From Ziziphus jujuba (taxonomy: Eukaryota; Streptophyta; Magnoliopsida; Rosales; Rhamnaceae): a stretch of 64,000 nt of DNA. The notes under the pieces were generated by a model, which was not told the origin of the DNA, ran no database searches, and saw nothing but the letters and a program-made list of their open reading frames with translations. Positions 13,630 to 24,247 of the stretch are shown here, piece by piece. The stretch's first letter is position 1; every line of letters starts with the position of its first letter. A program made the translations under genes and the position numbers. The DNA lies in NCBI RefSeq assembly GCF_031755915.1, contig NC_083382.1, forward strand, positions 8,556,001 to 8,620,000. Direction: 5' to 3'.

Positions 13630-14957
13630 TTCCCCTCCTCTTGAAAAGGATTTGTCCTCAAATCAAGATCATAACCTGCAGCAAAAAGATTTAAATTAGC
13701 AACATTAAATGTGGCACTAACACTATACTCACCTATTAAATCAAGTTTGTAGGTATTCTCATTGATCCTTTCCAAAACTTGAAAATATCCATCTCCTCGC
13801 GGCATAAGCTTGGACTTTCTTTGTTTGAGAATCCTATTCTTCCTTGGTTGAAACCAAAACCAATCTCCTAGGTCAAACACTATCACAACAAATACTAGAA
13901 ATACAAGTTCATCACACTTTTTAATATTAGCAAATAATATCTCCCAAATTCTCAAATTTCCACTAAGTAAAGCTTTTAATAATGTAGATAAAGTTCTATA
14001 CAACAAAAGCATTTTTAAATTAGCATCTTTATAATTCATAACCAGCAATGGTATCTTACCCAAGATAGCCTTATTAACATCCCCAAAACTCAAATAAATT
14101 TTTTTACTTTTTTTTTCTTTCCTTTCTTTTCCTTTTTCTCTCTTGGCCACCACACATTTTTCCTCCCTCTCGATTTTCTCATCATTTCTCTCGGGTTTCT
14201 CCATTCTTCTCACCCCACTTTCGGCCTTCTCATGGTTTTTCCACTCAATTTGTGTTTTAAAATGCTTACCTTGGACAGCAAGCTCGGACTTGACCTCATG
14301 GGTGGGTGGTGTAACCATTGGTGCCGTACTAGCCTTCTCTTTGAGCTTCTCGGCTTCCCTCCTTTGTTGCATTTGAAGTTGGTCTCTAAATACCTCCTTT
14401 GGAGTTAATGGCTCTAGCTTGACCTTCTTCCCATTAAATTTAAATATAATGGAATTCTCTCTCCCATAGTGTATGGCATTCTTATCAAATCCCCATGGCC
14501 TCCCCAATAAAATATGACTAGCATGCATAGGTACAACATCACACAATACAACATCCACATATTTATCTATACTAAATTTTACCTTGGCTTGTTTATTCAC
14601 TTTTATTTTACCACTATCATTAAGCCATTGTAATTTATAAGGTTCTGGATGTTTAATAATTGTTAAGCCTAATTTATCAACTACAATGTTACTAATTACA
14701 TTTGTACAACTTCCATTATCAATAATCATACTACAAATCTTACCTTGAATTTCACATCGGGTGTGGAAGATGTTCTCTCTTTGGATTTTTTCCTCATCTT
14801 TGTATACATCAAGGACTCTCCTATAAAGCAAGTTTAATTTGGCATTGGTCACATTTAAAGTTTCGGTCTCATCCTCTAAGTACTCCTCCTCTTGCTCGGC
14901 TTCATCCTCACTTTCCTTGCTTTCCGATTCTAGCTCACCATTGCCTTTCAACACCAT
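13443..14957 (-). CDS. gypsy protease fused to integrase C-terminal tail
   Basis: A 504-residue open frame. After an acidic linker comes a retropepsin-like domain: CSMIIDNGSCTNVIS (active-site motif with DNG in place of DTG or DSG), then ASHILLGRPWGFD. A Lys/Glu-rich spacer follows. Then a short degenerate piece leads directly to KSKLMPRGDGYFQVLERI and ATFNVANLNLF, the C-terminal DNA-binding module normally found at the end of gypsy integrases. RT, RNase H and the integrase core are deleted between these parts. The last roughly 60 residues are encoded in the 3' LTR. The frame is open despite stops in the gag just upstream (beyond 14957). Whether it is translated is unknown. Confidence 0.8.
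   Translation of the reverse strand: MVLKGNGELESESKESEDEAEQEEEYLEDETETLNVTNAKLNLLYRRVLDVYKDEEKIQRENIFHTRCEIQGKICSMIIDNGSCTNVISNIVVDKLGLTIIKHPEPYKLQWLNDSGKIKVNKQAKVKFSIDKYVDVVLCDVVPMHASHILLGRPWGFDKNAIHYGRENSIIFKFNGKKVKLEPLTPKEVFRDQLQMQQRREAEKLKEKASTAPMVTPPTHEVKSELAVQGKHFKTQIEWKNHEKAESGVRRMEKPERNDEKIEREEKCVVAKREKGKERKEKKSKKIYLSFGDVNKAILGKIPLLVMNYKDANLKMLLLYRTLSTLLKALLSGNLRIWEILFANIKKCDELVFLVFVVIVFDLGDWFWFQPRKNRILKQRKSKLMPRGDGYFQVLERINENTYKLDLIGEYSVSATFNVANLNLFAAGYDLDLRTNPFQEEGNDAILPEPAQPITRWGANPTRMKTRPITRAQIKRFKDNLGAFIQGVINLNRACPYLKIQSLF
13630..13643 (-). promoter_or_regulatory. polypurine tract of gypsy derivative
   Basis: On the minus strand it reads CAAGAGGAGGGGAA directly before the 3' LTR. 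This is the expected priming site for plus-strand DNA synthesis. Confidence 0.85.
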
Positions 14958-14989
14958 GATCCTTCTATTCGGGCATTAGCCTGCGATGT

Positions 14990-16139
14990 GTCCTCATCCC
15001 CGACACTTAAAACAAATTATTTCTCTTGATCTTGAAGGTTTAGGATCAGATTTTACCTCATTTTTATGGACTTGGACAGATTCGATTTTATGCTCATACT
15101 TTGGCCGATTGAAGCTTTCTTCCCCCACCTTCGGCTTTGGCTTGCTTTCATAGGTCGAATTGCTTCTCCAGCCACTTGGAATTGATATTTTGCTGATGGA
15201 AACACCTCCAAACCATGAGTTGACACCCTTCCTCCTGAATTGATGCTCAAGCTTAATAGCCACCTGCAACATCTCCTCCAATTCCACATATTGTTGCAAT
15301 TCTAGTCGGTTGGCTATCTCATGATTCAAACCACCAAGAAATCTTGCCATGGTTGCTTCTCTATCCTCATTCATGTTTAACCTTATCATGAGCATCTCCA
15401 TCTCCTTGTAATAATCCTCCACGGACCTACTTCCTTGAGATAGGGATTGAAGCCTTTGATGTAGTAACCTATGATAATGTGATGGTACGAATCGCTTCCT
15501 CATGGCTCCTTTCATTTGGTGCCATGTAGTGATCAAGTCATCACCAACTCTCCTTCGGGTGCCTTGCTCATTTGTCCACCATTGGAGTGCATAATGACCA
15601 AACTCCATTGCTGCCAACTTCACCTTCTTACCCTCTGAATAATTATGGCAATCGAATATCATCTCCATCTTTTCTTCCCACTCCAAATATGCCTCGGGAT
15701 CACTTTTTCCCATGAATGGTGGGATGTTGATCTTGATATTGCTAAGATTGTCATCTATTTCTTCCTTCCTATACCTTCCTCAATCAGCTCTCTCTTGGAC
15801 AGCAAAGGTTTCGTCCATGCCTTCCTCAAAGTCTCCACCGAAATTCTCCTCTTCAAATTCCTCTCTTGGTCTCTCACGGCTTCCTCGTCCTCGACCTCGA
15901 CCTTCATGGAATTCTTGCCTATTTCTTGTGTTTGGAATTCCTTGGAAAACTTCTAGCCTTCCCATCCTTTGATTCCTGTGCTCAACTTGAGCACTCACCT
16001 GCTGTAATTGTTCCAAAACAGCTTTCAATTCCGTTTGCTCACCACTCCCGGTAGCTCGTGGATCACCATGAAATCCTACGGACTCCTCTTCATTAATTCT
16101 CAGTGGTGTGTCTCCTCTTTTTATTCTAGAATCTGCCAT
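14990..16139 (-). pseudogene. gypsy gag with three premature stops
   Basis: It starts at MADSRIKRGD (16139). An acidic, Arg/Gly-rich N-terminus is followed by a TGA at about 15781-15779. The same frame continues into PPFMGKSDPEAYLEWE and the retrotransposon-gag core (YALQWW, SRSVEDYYKEMEML, FLGGLN). The zinc knuckle CFKC...GH...C near 14985-15010 carries two more stops, TGA and TAA, at positions where related knuckles have Arg and Gln codons. All three stops are compatible with single C-to-T changes. Related full-length gags read through here into the protease. Confidence 0.88.
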
Positions 16140-17263
16140 GTTAGTAAAATACTGCAAAAATAAAATAAATCCTCACAATATTCACTCCCTCATGTGTTTC
16201 ACTCAAACAAGGTCTCGACACTCGTGTTTGCACACTAGTTTCGGCTTTTACCCTCTTTTAAGCTCACACACTCTTGCCTTTTTCCACTCAATGAATTGTC
16301 TCAAAGTTCTAATTAAAACACCCACAAAACAGCAATTAGATCACTAGTATGTTTTAATTCAACTTATCAACAAAACAATAAGCAAAAATAAACAAATACC
16401 GAACGGAATGAAAATACCTATTTTCAGTTTTTCTAGACAAAATAAAGCAAATTAATGAGAGAACTTTGGAATTTTGAAGAACTGGACCAGATGGTAATAT
16501 ATTATGAGTTCAAGAATAAAATTCTAGAAAAAGAAATTCAAATACAAATAAGAATCAAAGAGAACAAAAATATAGAAAAGTGTTGGCTGTTGTTCTTGTA
16601 ATTCAAGTTTTGTATCAATTCCTTTAACTAATTTTAATCCAAATAATTTAGCGCTCAAAATCAATTATCCAGCAGCAAAAATAACTCTCCAGAAACTCCA
16701 AATATGGAATAAATAATCAACACAGCAGCAGTTACAAGAAATTTCCAGCACCAAACTTCAACACCAATTTTCACAAACCGATATATATATATATATGTAT
16801 AATTTTTTTTTTCACTCACTGAATATCAGACACAACTGCAGTAGCAAGAATAAACAACAAATTTTCAATTCCAACTCCAAAAATTCATCAAACCCGTGAC
16901 CTCCAAATAAACACAAATGTGCAGTTTTTTTTTTTTTTTCAAATGTTGCCGCAAACTCTTTTTATTTTTTTATTTTTTTTTATTTTGAATAGATGAATGC
17001 AAATATTTAAGACTAAAACAGCAAAGAAAAATCAACAATAACCAAATTAAAAGAACAATGATGAAAGACAACCAACAAACTAGGAAACAAAAAAATACGG
17101 TAAAACTAGGAAATCCTAATTCAACTAGGAATGAATTTTTTTTTTTTTTTAAAGATGCAGAACATGTATGGGATGGATGCAACCTTAACCTAATGCTAAA
17201 ATTGTAGAATAACACAAAAACAAATAAAGCAAATAAAGATAGATCAAACCTGAACAAAATTTA
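16140..17263 (-). other. gypsy derivative leader
   Basis: Untranslated region between the primer site and the gag start. It is AT-rich with poly-T and poly-A tracts (near 16924-16940 and 17139-17151) and no coding similarity that I recognise. Confidence 0.65.
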
Positions 17264-17275
17264 GCTCTGATACCA
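17264..17275 (-). promoter_or_regulatory. tRNA-Met primer binding site (gypsy derivative)
   Basis: Minus strand TGGTATCAGAGC, two bases inside the 5' LTR. This is the standard complement of the initiator tRNA-Met 3' end. Confidence 0.92.
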
Positions 17276-17277
17276 AA

Positions 17278-18409
17278 TGATACGAACCTAGGATGACCTG
17301 TTCCTAAACCCCTATTATATTAGCTCGGATCTAATTATATTCAAGTTCTAATGGTCACCTTGACCCCTAACCAACCTGTGATTAGAAACCTTCGTATATA
17401 ATGAAGACGCCACAATAGGTGATGGAAGGCCTATTGATAAGTCAAAACTAAAACACTCATTCACTAATGGTGTTTTAGGTGTTCAAAAGAACAAAGAGAA
17501 TTCAATCTCACAAATAAATTTCTGTATAAAATTCAAGCTTCATTCTTATTGAAAAATAAGCCTTTAAATAGGCTACAAAGCCACGAAATAAAACCCTAAA
17601 AACAAAGGGAAAACCGGCTATACAAAGTCGTTTCCTATGGTGGCCGAAATTTTCACTCCTTTCCTAATCTAATTTGGATTAATTAATTTCTTTATTTTGA
17701 ATTAGGAATTAATTAATTTACAATGAAAATAATAAAATAATAAATTTCCTAAACTTATTGTTCCAGAAAATAAATAAATAAAAACTAAAAAGTAATGGTA
17801 ATTTCCTAAAACAAAAAGTAGAATCAAATTAGGAAACTATAATACTAGCTTTTTGACTAAGTTGACTTTGACCAATCTTTGACCAAATTGAGCTCCAAAA
17901 CCAGCTTCAATATGCTTTGTAGGATGCCAAATAAGCTGAATATGAAGTCCCACACATTGGCCATGCTTGGAAGAGGAAGAAAAAACAAACTCAGCAAAAT
18001 ACAGTAAAACCAACACAAAATACAGTAAAAAATAGGCCAAATTTGAAGCTGTCTGTCCAACCCCTTTTTGAATGCCTTTGAAGTTGCATTGAATTGATTC
18101 CATATCCTTTTAGACATATGTATTGAATTCATAAAGAGTTGGAACCATTTCATGCTGCCCGTTGTCCATATTTGCACCAAAATTGCTACCCGGGTCCGTA
18201 TTAGCTTCCACCACTTGGATGCTTAGAATAGGCATTGTATCTTCAAGTATGGACAAGCTCTGTTGAGATTGATTACCCCCTGTATAAATGCTCCCAGGTT
18301 GTCCTTAAATCTCTTAATTTGAGCTCTTATGATTGGCCTAGTCTTCATCCGTGTCGAGTCAGCACCCCAACGGGTTATCGGTTGAGCGGGCTCGGGCGGA
18401 ATCACATCA
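17278..18409 (-). repeat. gypsy derivative 5' LTR
   Basis: Direct copy of 12500-13629 with TG...CA ends. It contains the same antisense frame as the 3' LTR, ending near 18223. Confidence 0.92.
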
Positions 18410-18414
18410 TGACA

Positions 18415-19072
18415 GCCCAGATCAACCACGTCTGATATTGTCCTCTTTGGGCCTGGAGAATCCTCTTACAACCCAGCCCTCAAGGTTTTGTCAAAATGCA
18501 TCGTAATGGTTAGGGGTCCCACCCATTCACCTGCCAATCCCACTGGCCCAGGCCTGCCAGGCCCAATTACGATATTGTCCGCTTTGGAAGCTAGGTGGTG
18601 AGCCCAATCCTACCCCTCACGATTTTACTTTCCCTCGTAGGAATGCGTCGTACGGGAAAGGTATCCACACCACCTTATAAGGCGTGCTTCGTTTTCCTTT
18701 CCAACGGATGTGGGACGAACAATCCTCCCCCCCTTTCCCGTATGATGCGTTTTGACAAAACCTTGAGGGTTGGGTTGTAAGAGAATTTCTCGGGCCCAAA
18801 GAGGACAATATCGGATGTGGGTGGTTTGGGCTGTCACAGATGGTATCAGAATCGGATCTAGATCGATGTGCTAGCGAGGACGCTGGGCCCCAAAGGGGGA
18901 GGATTGTGAAGTCCCACATCGGTTGGAAAGGGGAACGAAGCATGCCTTATAAGGTAGTGTGGATGCCTTTCCCGTACGACGCATTTTGATAAAACCTTGG
19001 GGGCTGGGTTGTAAGAGGATTTTTCAGGCCCAAAGAGGACAATATCAGACGCGGGTGGTCTGGGCTGTCACA
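18415..19072. repeat. TRIM body: inverted LTR plus direct LTR pair
   Basis: Left part 18415-18722 is an LTR in reverse orientation, bounded by an inverted purine tract (AATCCTCCCCCCC). A truncated forward LTR ends GGGCTGTCACA near 18838. A 65-bp internal domain follows, with GATGGTATCAGAAT and CCAAAGGGGGAGGAT. Then comes a second forward LTR, about 18905-19072, starting TGTGAAGTCCCACATCGG. The result is a rearranged, partly palindromic TRIM. Confidence 0.75.
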
Positions 19073-19077
19073 TAGAA

Positions 19078-20104
19078 AACAATAGTGCATATTGTTTTTT
19101 GGTGTACAAATATGATATTCCTAACATACATGTCAACACCATTATAGAATCAAGAACTGCGTCTTTCTTTGAAGATATTTTTCCCTACAAAATAGGAAAA
19201 ATAGATAGTTCACTAAAAAGGTCTCATAAGGATATGGACCTTGAACCTTCAAAGAAGCAATGTCAACTCTTGAAGCTCCATTTTGGAAGGAAGTAATTAA
19301 AAATGAGATTGATTCCATAATGCAACATCATACATGGGAGTTGGTAGATCTTCCACCTGGCACTAAACTGTTAGGTTATAAATAGATTTTTAAAAGGAAA
19401 TTAAAAGCAGATGGTACCATTGATAAATATAAAGCTAGACTATTAGCTAAAGGTTACAAGCAAAAGAAAGGCTTGGACTATTTTGATACTTATTCACCAG
19501 TAACTATAATTACATCAATTCGAATTTTTATAGCAATAGCAGCTTTGTATAATCTTGAAATACATCAAATTGATGTAAAAAATGTCTTTTTAAATGGAGA
19601 TCTATATGGAACAACCAGAAGGGTTTATAGTTGTAGGACAAGAGAGAAAGTGTGCAAGCTAGTTAAGTCATTGTATGAATTAAAACAAGCACCAAAACTA
19701 TGGCATGAGAAATTTGATAATGTAATGATGACAAATGGCTTCAAAATTAATGAGTGTGATGAATGTGAATATTATAAAAGCACTTAAAAAAGGTATGTCA
19801 TGATTTATGTATATGTAGAAGACATGATAATAATGGGTAGCAATATGAAAATTATTAAAGCTACTAAAAAGATGTTGACTAATAAAAGTTTGATATGAAA
19901 GATCTAGGTGAAGCTTATGTGATTTTAGGTATTAAAATTACCAATACATCAGATGGAATAGATCTGTCACAATCTCATTACATTAAAAATGTACTTGAGA
20001 AATTTGATAAGTATGATGGAGGTCCAGCAAAGACTCCTGTTGACATAACTTTACACCTAGCTAAAAATCATGGTCAAAGTGTATCTCAATTGGAATACTC
20101 TAAA
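19078..20104 (+). pseudogene. Copia-1 reverse transcriptase, N-terminal part
   Basis: It continues the Copia-1 polyprotein after the TRIM. There is FLVYKYDIPNIHV, then the RT start (WELVDLPPGTK), LAKGYKQKKGLDY, TYSPV, LEIHQIDVKNVFLNGDL and LYELKQAPKLWHEKF. The catalytic box reads YVEDM rather than YVDDM. Several stops (about 19383, 19785, 19896) and a frame change are present. The frame breaks at 20104, where a solo LTR is inserted, and resumes at 24248. Confidence 0.85.
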
Positions 20105-20203
20105 TGTCAGGACCCATCCAAGACCCCTCACCAGAACCCTGGACAAGCTCTGATCCTAGGGAAACACCACCGAACCTTCCAATGGAAAATCCGACAGCAT
20201 CTC

Positions 20204-21173
20204 TGTAACAACCCAGACCACCCGCATGCCATATTGTCCGCTTTGGGCCCAGCCCATACAGTTTTGTCAAAACGCATTGCAATGGTTAGGGGGAATCCTC
20301 TTACAACCCCTACCTACCAGTCCCACTGGCACGGGCCTCCCAGGCCTAATCACGATATTGTCCACTTTAGAAGCTAGGTGATGAGCCCAATTCTACCCCT
20401 CACGGTTTTACTTTCCCTAATGGGAACGCATCACTATGGTTGAGGGGTCCCACCCCCTCCACCAACCACCGATATTATCCTCTTGGGCAGTGGAAGCATA
20501 CCTTAAGGGTTTGTCCTTTCCCAGGAGTGTGTCGTTATTATCATACGGTAACTTTGAACAAGTATTACAACCTACGGGTGAGAAAGATAGCCATTGGACA
20601 TGTGTGGTTGTTTGATAGCCATTAGGCAGGTGTTGTTATGTGATAGCCCTTGGCAGGTGTGATTATGTGATAGCCATAGGGTAGGTGTGATTATGTGATA
20701 GCCCTTAGCAGGTGTGGTTATGTGATAGCCATTGTGCAGGTGAGGTTATTCGATAACCTTTGAATATGTATGGTTATACGTAGCCCTCAAACGAATTGTA
20801 CTAATATAGTTATTATTATCATGAAAATGTTTACTATTATTATTGTTGGTGTGGTGATTGGCTTGTACACCTTTTTCTATATTATGCATTGGCATATTTG
20901 TAAAATGACATTTGAAATGTATTTGATATTTGCAGCACTAAGTGGGTGGTTTGGGCGGACGAAAATCAATGATGGTTTGTGGGAATCTTTGTAGTAAGGA
21001 AGGAGGGATAAGGTGGCATGATATAGGAGTGCATTTTGTGTAGGTAAATTTTTAGGCATGTTCTACCCTTAAAGGAGATGCTGCCGGATTTTCCATATGA
21101 CGGTCAGATAAGATCTCCCTGGGATCAGGATTTGTCTAGGATTCTGGGAAGGGATTCTGGATGTGTCCTGACA
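20204..21173 (+). mobile_element. chimeric 970-bp element within the solo LTR
   Basis: It begins TGTAACAACCCAGACC, like the end of a TRIM LTR in reverse, and ends GGATGTGTCCTGACA, like the end of the TGTAACACCCC LTR family. It is bounded by a perfect 5-bp duplication ATCTC (20199-20203 and 21174-21178). The left 350 bp match the TRIM LTRs near 18415 and 46078; the right 250 bp match the end of the 5837-8681 LTR. A 27-28-bp tandem array lies between. No coding capacity. Confidence 0.7.
20586..20782 (+). repeat. 27-28-bp tandem array (GATAGCC units)
   Basis: About seven degenerate units, each starting GATAGCC or GATAACC and ending in a GGTTATGT-like phrase. A degenerate antisense version (GGCTATCACATAATC) occurs at 21570-21700 in the host LTR. 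Confidence 0.85.
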
Positions 21174-23644
21174 ATCTCCCCCAAGGGAAGGACTTATCAC
21201 AAGATTTACTTGCATAAAAATGCATTCCTATATGGTACCACTTTATCCTTCCCACCTTACTACAATAATTTCCACAATTGCAGCACTTTGATAACAATTT
21301 GTATAAAACACATACATATATATATGCAATAGGAATAATCAACTAAATAAACAACCAAATATACCTTTAATCATTCACATTCGTCCACACCACCCATTTA
21401 TTGTTGTACATTTCAAATATCGTTTTATAAAATATACTGATGCGTAATATAGGAAGAAAAGTAAAACAATCATCACATCAACAACGATAATAATAATAAT
21501 AACAGTCGTTTTTATGATAAAAATAGTATTAATATCATTTGTTATATTTACTCGAAGGTAACACTTATCCGAGGGCTATCACATAATCACAGCTGTCTCA
21601 AGGACTATCTCACCTGCCCAAATGCTACCACTTGTCCAAGGACTATTATACTTGCCCAATTGCTATCTTTCTTGCCCGTAGACTGTAATACTTGTCTAGA
21701 TATACCATATGATAATAATAATAATAATAGAAATAATACTAATAATAAAAATAAAAATAAATAATGGCACTAATAAAAATAATAATAATAATCATAATGA
21801 TGATGATAATATTAGTAATAATGAAAATAATTGTAAACATAATTCTGATAAATAACAATTGTAATATTAATAACAAAAATAATATTAACAATAGTAATGA
21901 CAATAAAAGAAATCAAGTATAATGTTAGAAAATCAGGTTATGAAAGATAGAATAGTACGATGTCAAATAATATTTTAAAATTCAAAATATATTATGAAAT
22001 ATACACTCGTATCAGAGGTACAAATGATACCCTCCAACATGCTATGCAATCCATGATTCCAGCTGTCACCGGCACCTGCTACCAATATAGTCCAAGATGG
22101 TTGCCTAAATTGGCCGTCCAATCCCCTGGACTCATATGCAACATAGTTACGAGGCTAGCTCTTCATGGACCACATCGGATCGTCGCCCCTGTACGGTGTG
22201 ATGCATACAAATATAATATATATATATATACAAAAGATACTTGATGTACATACTATATACTAGTGATGTTCTATGGTGTCCAGCGTACTAAAGCACCGTC
22301 TGACGAGGAGGATAAAGAGAGAAACTGGCATACAGTCGCGTTGCATCCCGCCGTGCCGCCGCTAACAGGCGTCCTGGCTATGGAGGAGGGTAGCTGATGC
22401 TTATTGTGCATTATACCATACTTACCCTCGGTCCGATGGCAACCACAGGACAATCCTATAATCAACCTGCACGCTAATCACGTCCACATCCACCTGCATG
22501 CTAATCACATCCACAACTACAGAACACCGGTACGTGTATGGAGCATCTAAAACTCTAAATTTTTATAGTATTATTAAAATAAAGAGTCTCAACCAAATAA
22601 AATAAAATCAAGTTAATGAATAAATAAATAAATTCATTAATTAATGTATAAATATATTTTTTGGAAATACTAAATTTTAAATAAATATTTTTCTTCAAAT
22701 CCATGAAATTAATTTTCACCAAAAGAATATAAAAAAAATTCATACATAATCAAAATCACATAAATGCATTATTTATGCATCAAAATTTTGACATTTAAAT
22801 CAACAATAATTTTAATAAAAATTAAACCATAATTTCATAAAATTAATCTCTTCCATAATAATTCAATTCCATAAATAAATAAATAATTAACACATAAACA
22901 TATTTCTTTATCATAGTAATTTAATATAATTATTTCCTCAAACCTCCCAATCATTTCATACCAAATATCATTAGAACCATATACCATTCCACAATTAATC
23001 AAATACATAAACATACAATTTATTCAATTCAACACAATTTGACACCTCCAATATAAATAATAATTATTTAAATATTAAACAAACATATTTTTCAAACTAC
23101 CATATTAAAATAATAATATTTTATTCAAAAATGCATCGTTCAAAATACTCCACCATAATTTGCAAATAAGATACCTATAGAAAGGTAATGAGACAAGGAA
23201 CACATTTCTAATCTCCATTGGCCACAACATATCCGGTGGCGGTCGGAATTTGAACGGGAAGTCCTGGCGGAGCTTCCTCTCCACATTCCTCATAAAGGCT
23301 TAGAATTTGAGCAAATGGAGATCATTTTTGGAACCAGGGGGTCAAAATCTAGGGGGGAGGACCAACTATGGAATCGGTGGCTGCCGAAAAATCAATCAAC
23401 CACCACCTCACGGCGGTCGGCTTTGGGTGCCAATCCCGATGCGTATGCTGGCCAACCGGCAGGTGACTCCGTGCTCGGGCTCACCCAGCTATTGGCCACC
23501 ACGCCATCCGGTGCATGTGGCCGTGCAACGGTCGGAAGAGATGCAGCAAGGAGAGAGAAAGAGAGACAAACGGGAGGGAGGGAGGAAGAGAGAAGAAGAA
23601 AGAAGAAGGAGAAAGGAACCATGGGTATTTTCCCACGTGGGGAA

Positions 23645-23760
23645 GAAGAAAAGAAAAAGAAAATAAATAAATAAATAAATATATAAAATAATAATATAAT
23701 ATAAAATAATAAAATAATAAAATAATAAAATAATAAAATAATAAAAATAAAATAATGTAA
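23645..23760. repeat. A/T-rich simple repeat block
   Basis: An AAAT run is followed by AAAATAAT units, adjacent to a GA-rich tract in the GC-rich part of the solo LTR. Confidence 0.8.
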
Positions 23761-24247
23761 TATTTAATTGTCTCAAATGTGGCATTTTCTTGTTGTGACA
23801 TATGGCACCCTTTATAATATTACACGTGGCATCGCTGTTCACGCACACTCACAGATCGATGAATAGTAACAACTATCTTGGAAAAACGTCACAGGTTCGT
23901 AACTTTCCAACCACATGTCCAAATCGGGCGTGCCGCTAGTCTACAAACTCATATCGATGAGTACTTCACAACCATACATAAGTCAAAGCTTAATTTTACA
24001 AGAATAAAAAGTCAACTCTAGCACCTTCGGACAGTTCAGACCACAAATTTTTTTACTCATAACTTTCAAAGCGTAGCTCCATTTTTGACATGCTATGAGT
24101 CTATGGATTCGGGTCGATGTGTACTTCGTAATGGTGCCTTGGTCAACCTAGAATTCTTACTGAGTTAAAAAGTCAAAATTTGACCATTCTCGATCAATGA
24201 CGGTCAATTTGAGAAATTTTCGATATACTTCGAGATGGGGTGTTACA

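Larger units (their letters stand above)
12500..18409 (-). mobile_element. Ty3-gypsy deletion derivative with gag-protease only
   Basis: Two direct LTRs (12500-13629 and 17278-18409, about 1.13 kb) have TG...CA ends and a perfect 5-bp target duplication TGACA (12495-12499 and 18410-18414). The element reads on the minus strand: 5' LTR 18409-17278, primer site complementary to tRNA-Met at 17275-17264, gag, protease, a small integrase C-terminal piece, polypurine tract at 13643-13630, 3' LTR. Reverse transcriptase, RNase H and the integrase core are missing. It would need proteins from another element to move. The first 150 bp of the two LTRs differ at about nine sites by eye, so it is not brand new. 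Confidence 0.92.
12490..19072. mobile_element. TRIM complex in Copia-1, split by a gypsy derivative
   Basis: The outer ends are TGTAATGACAGCCC (12490) and GGGCTGTCACA (19072). They are flanked by a perfect 5-bp duplication TAGAA (12485-12489 and 19073-19077), and the Copia reading frame is colinear across it. The element proper is 12490-12499 plus 18415-19072, the rest being a later gypsy insertion. It holds terminal repeats, a tRNA-Met primer-site-like TGGTATCAGA and a GGGGGAGGAT purine tract but no coding capacity. That is the layout of a terminal-repeat retrotransposon in miniature (TRIM). Confidence 0.8.
20105..24247 (-). mobile_element. solo LTR, second copy of TGTAACACCCC family
   Basis: On the minus strand it starts TGTAACACCCC (24247) and ends GGATGGGTCCTGACA (20105). 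Flanks CTAAA and CTAGA suggest a 5-bp target duplication with one change. Its sequence runs parallel to 5837-8681, including the phrase about a shifted starting Lys-like ATGAGTTTGTAGACTAG, the GC-rich part (near 23220-23620) and the terminal domain. A separate 970-bp element sits inside it (20204-21173). No gag-pol was seen. Confidence 0.75.

Noticed and set aside
15645..16054. Plus-strand frames opposite the gypsy gag
   Set aside because: Shadows of the gag frame on the other strand.
20586..20782. CRISPR-like regular repeats
   Set aside because: Degenerate contiguous 27-28-bp units with no spacers, in a plant retroelement.
23307..23674. 119-residue open frames rich in Arg and Lys
   Set aside because: Arise from GA-rich simple sequence in the LTR; two overlapping frames of equal length argue against coding.
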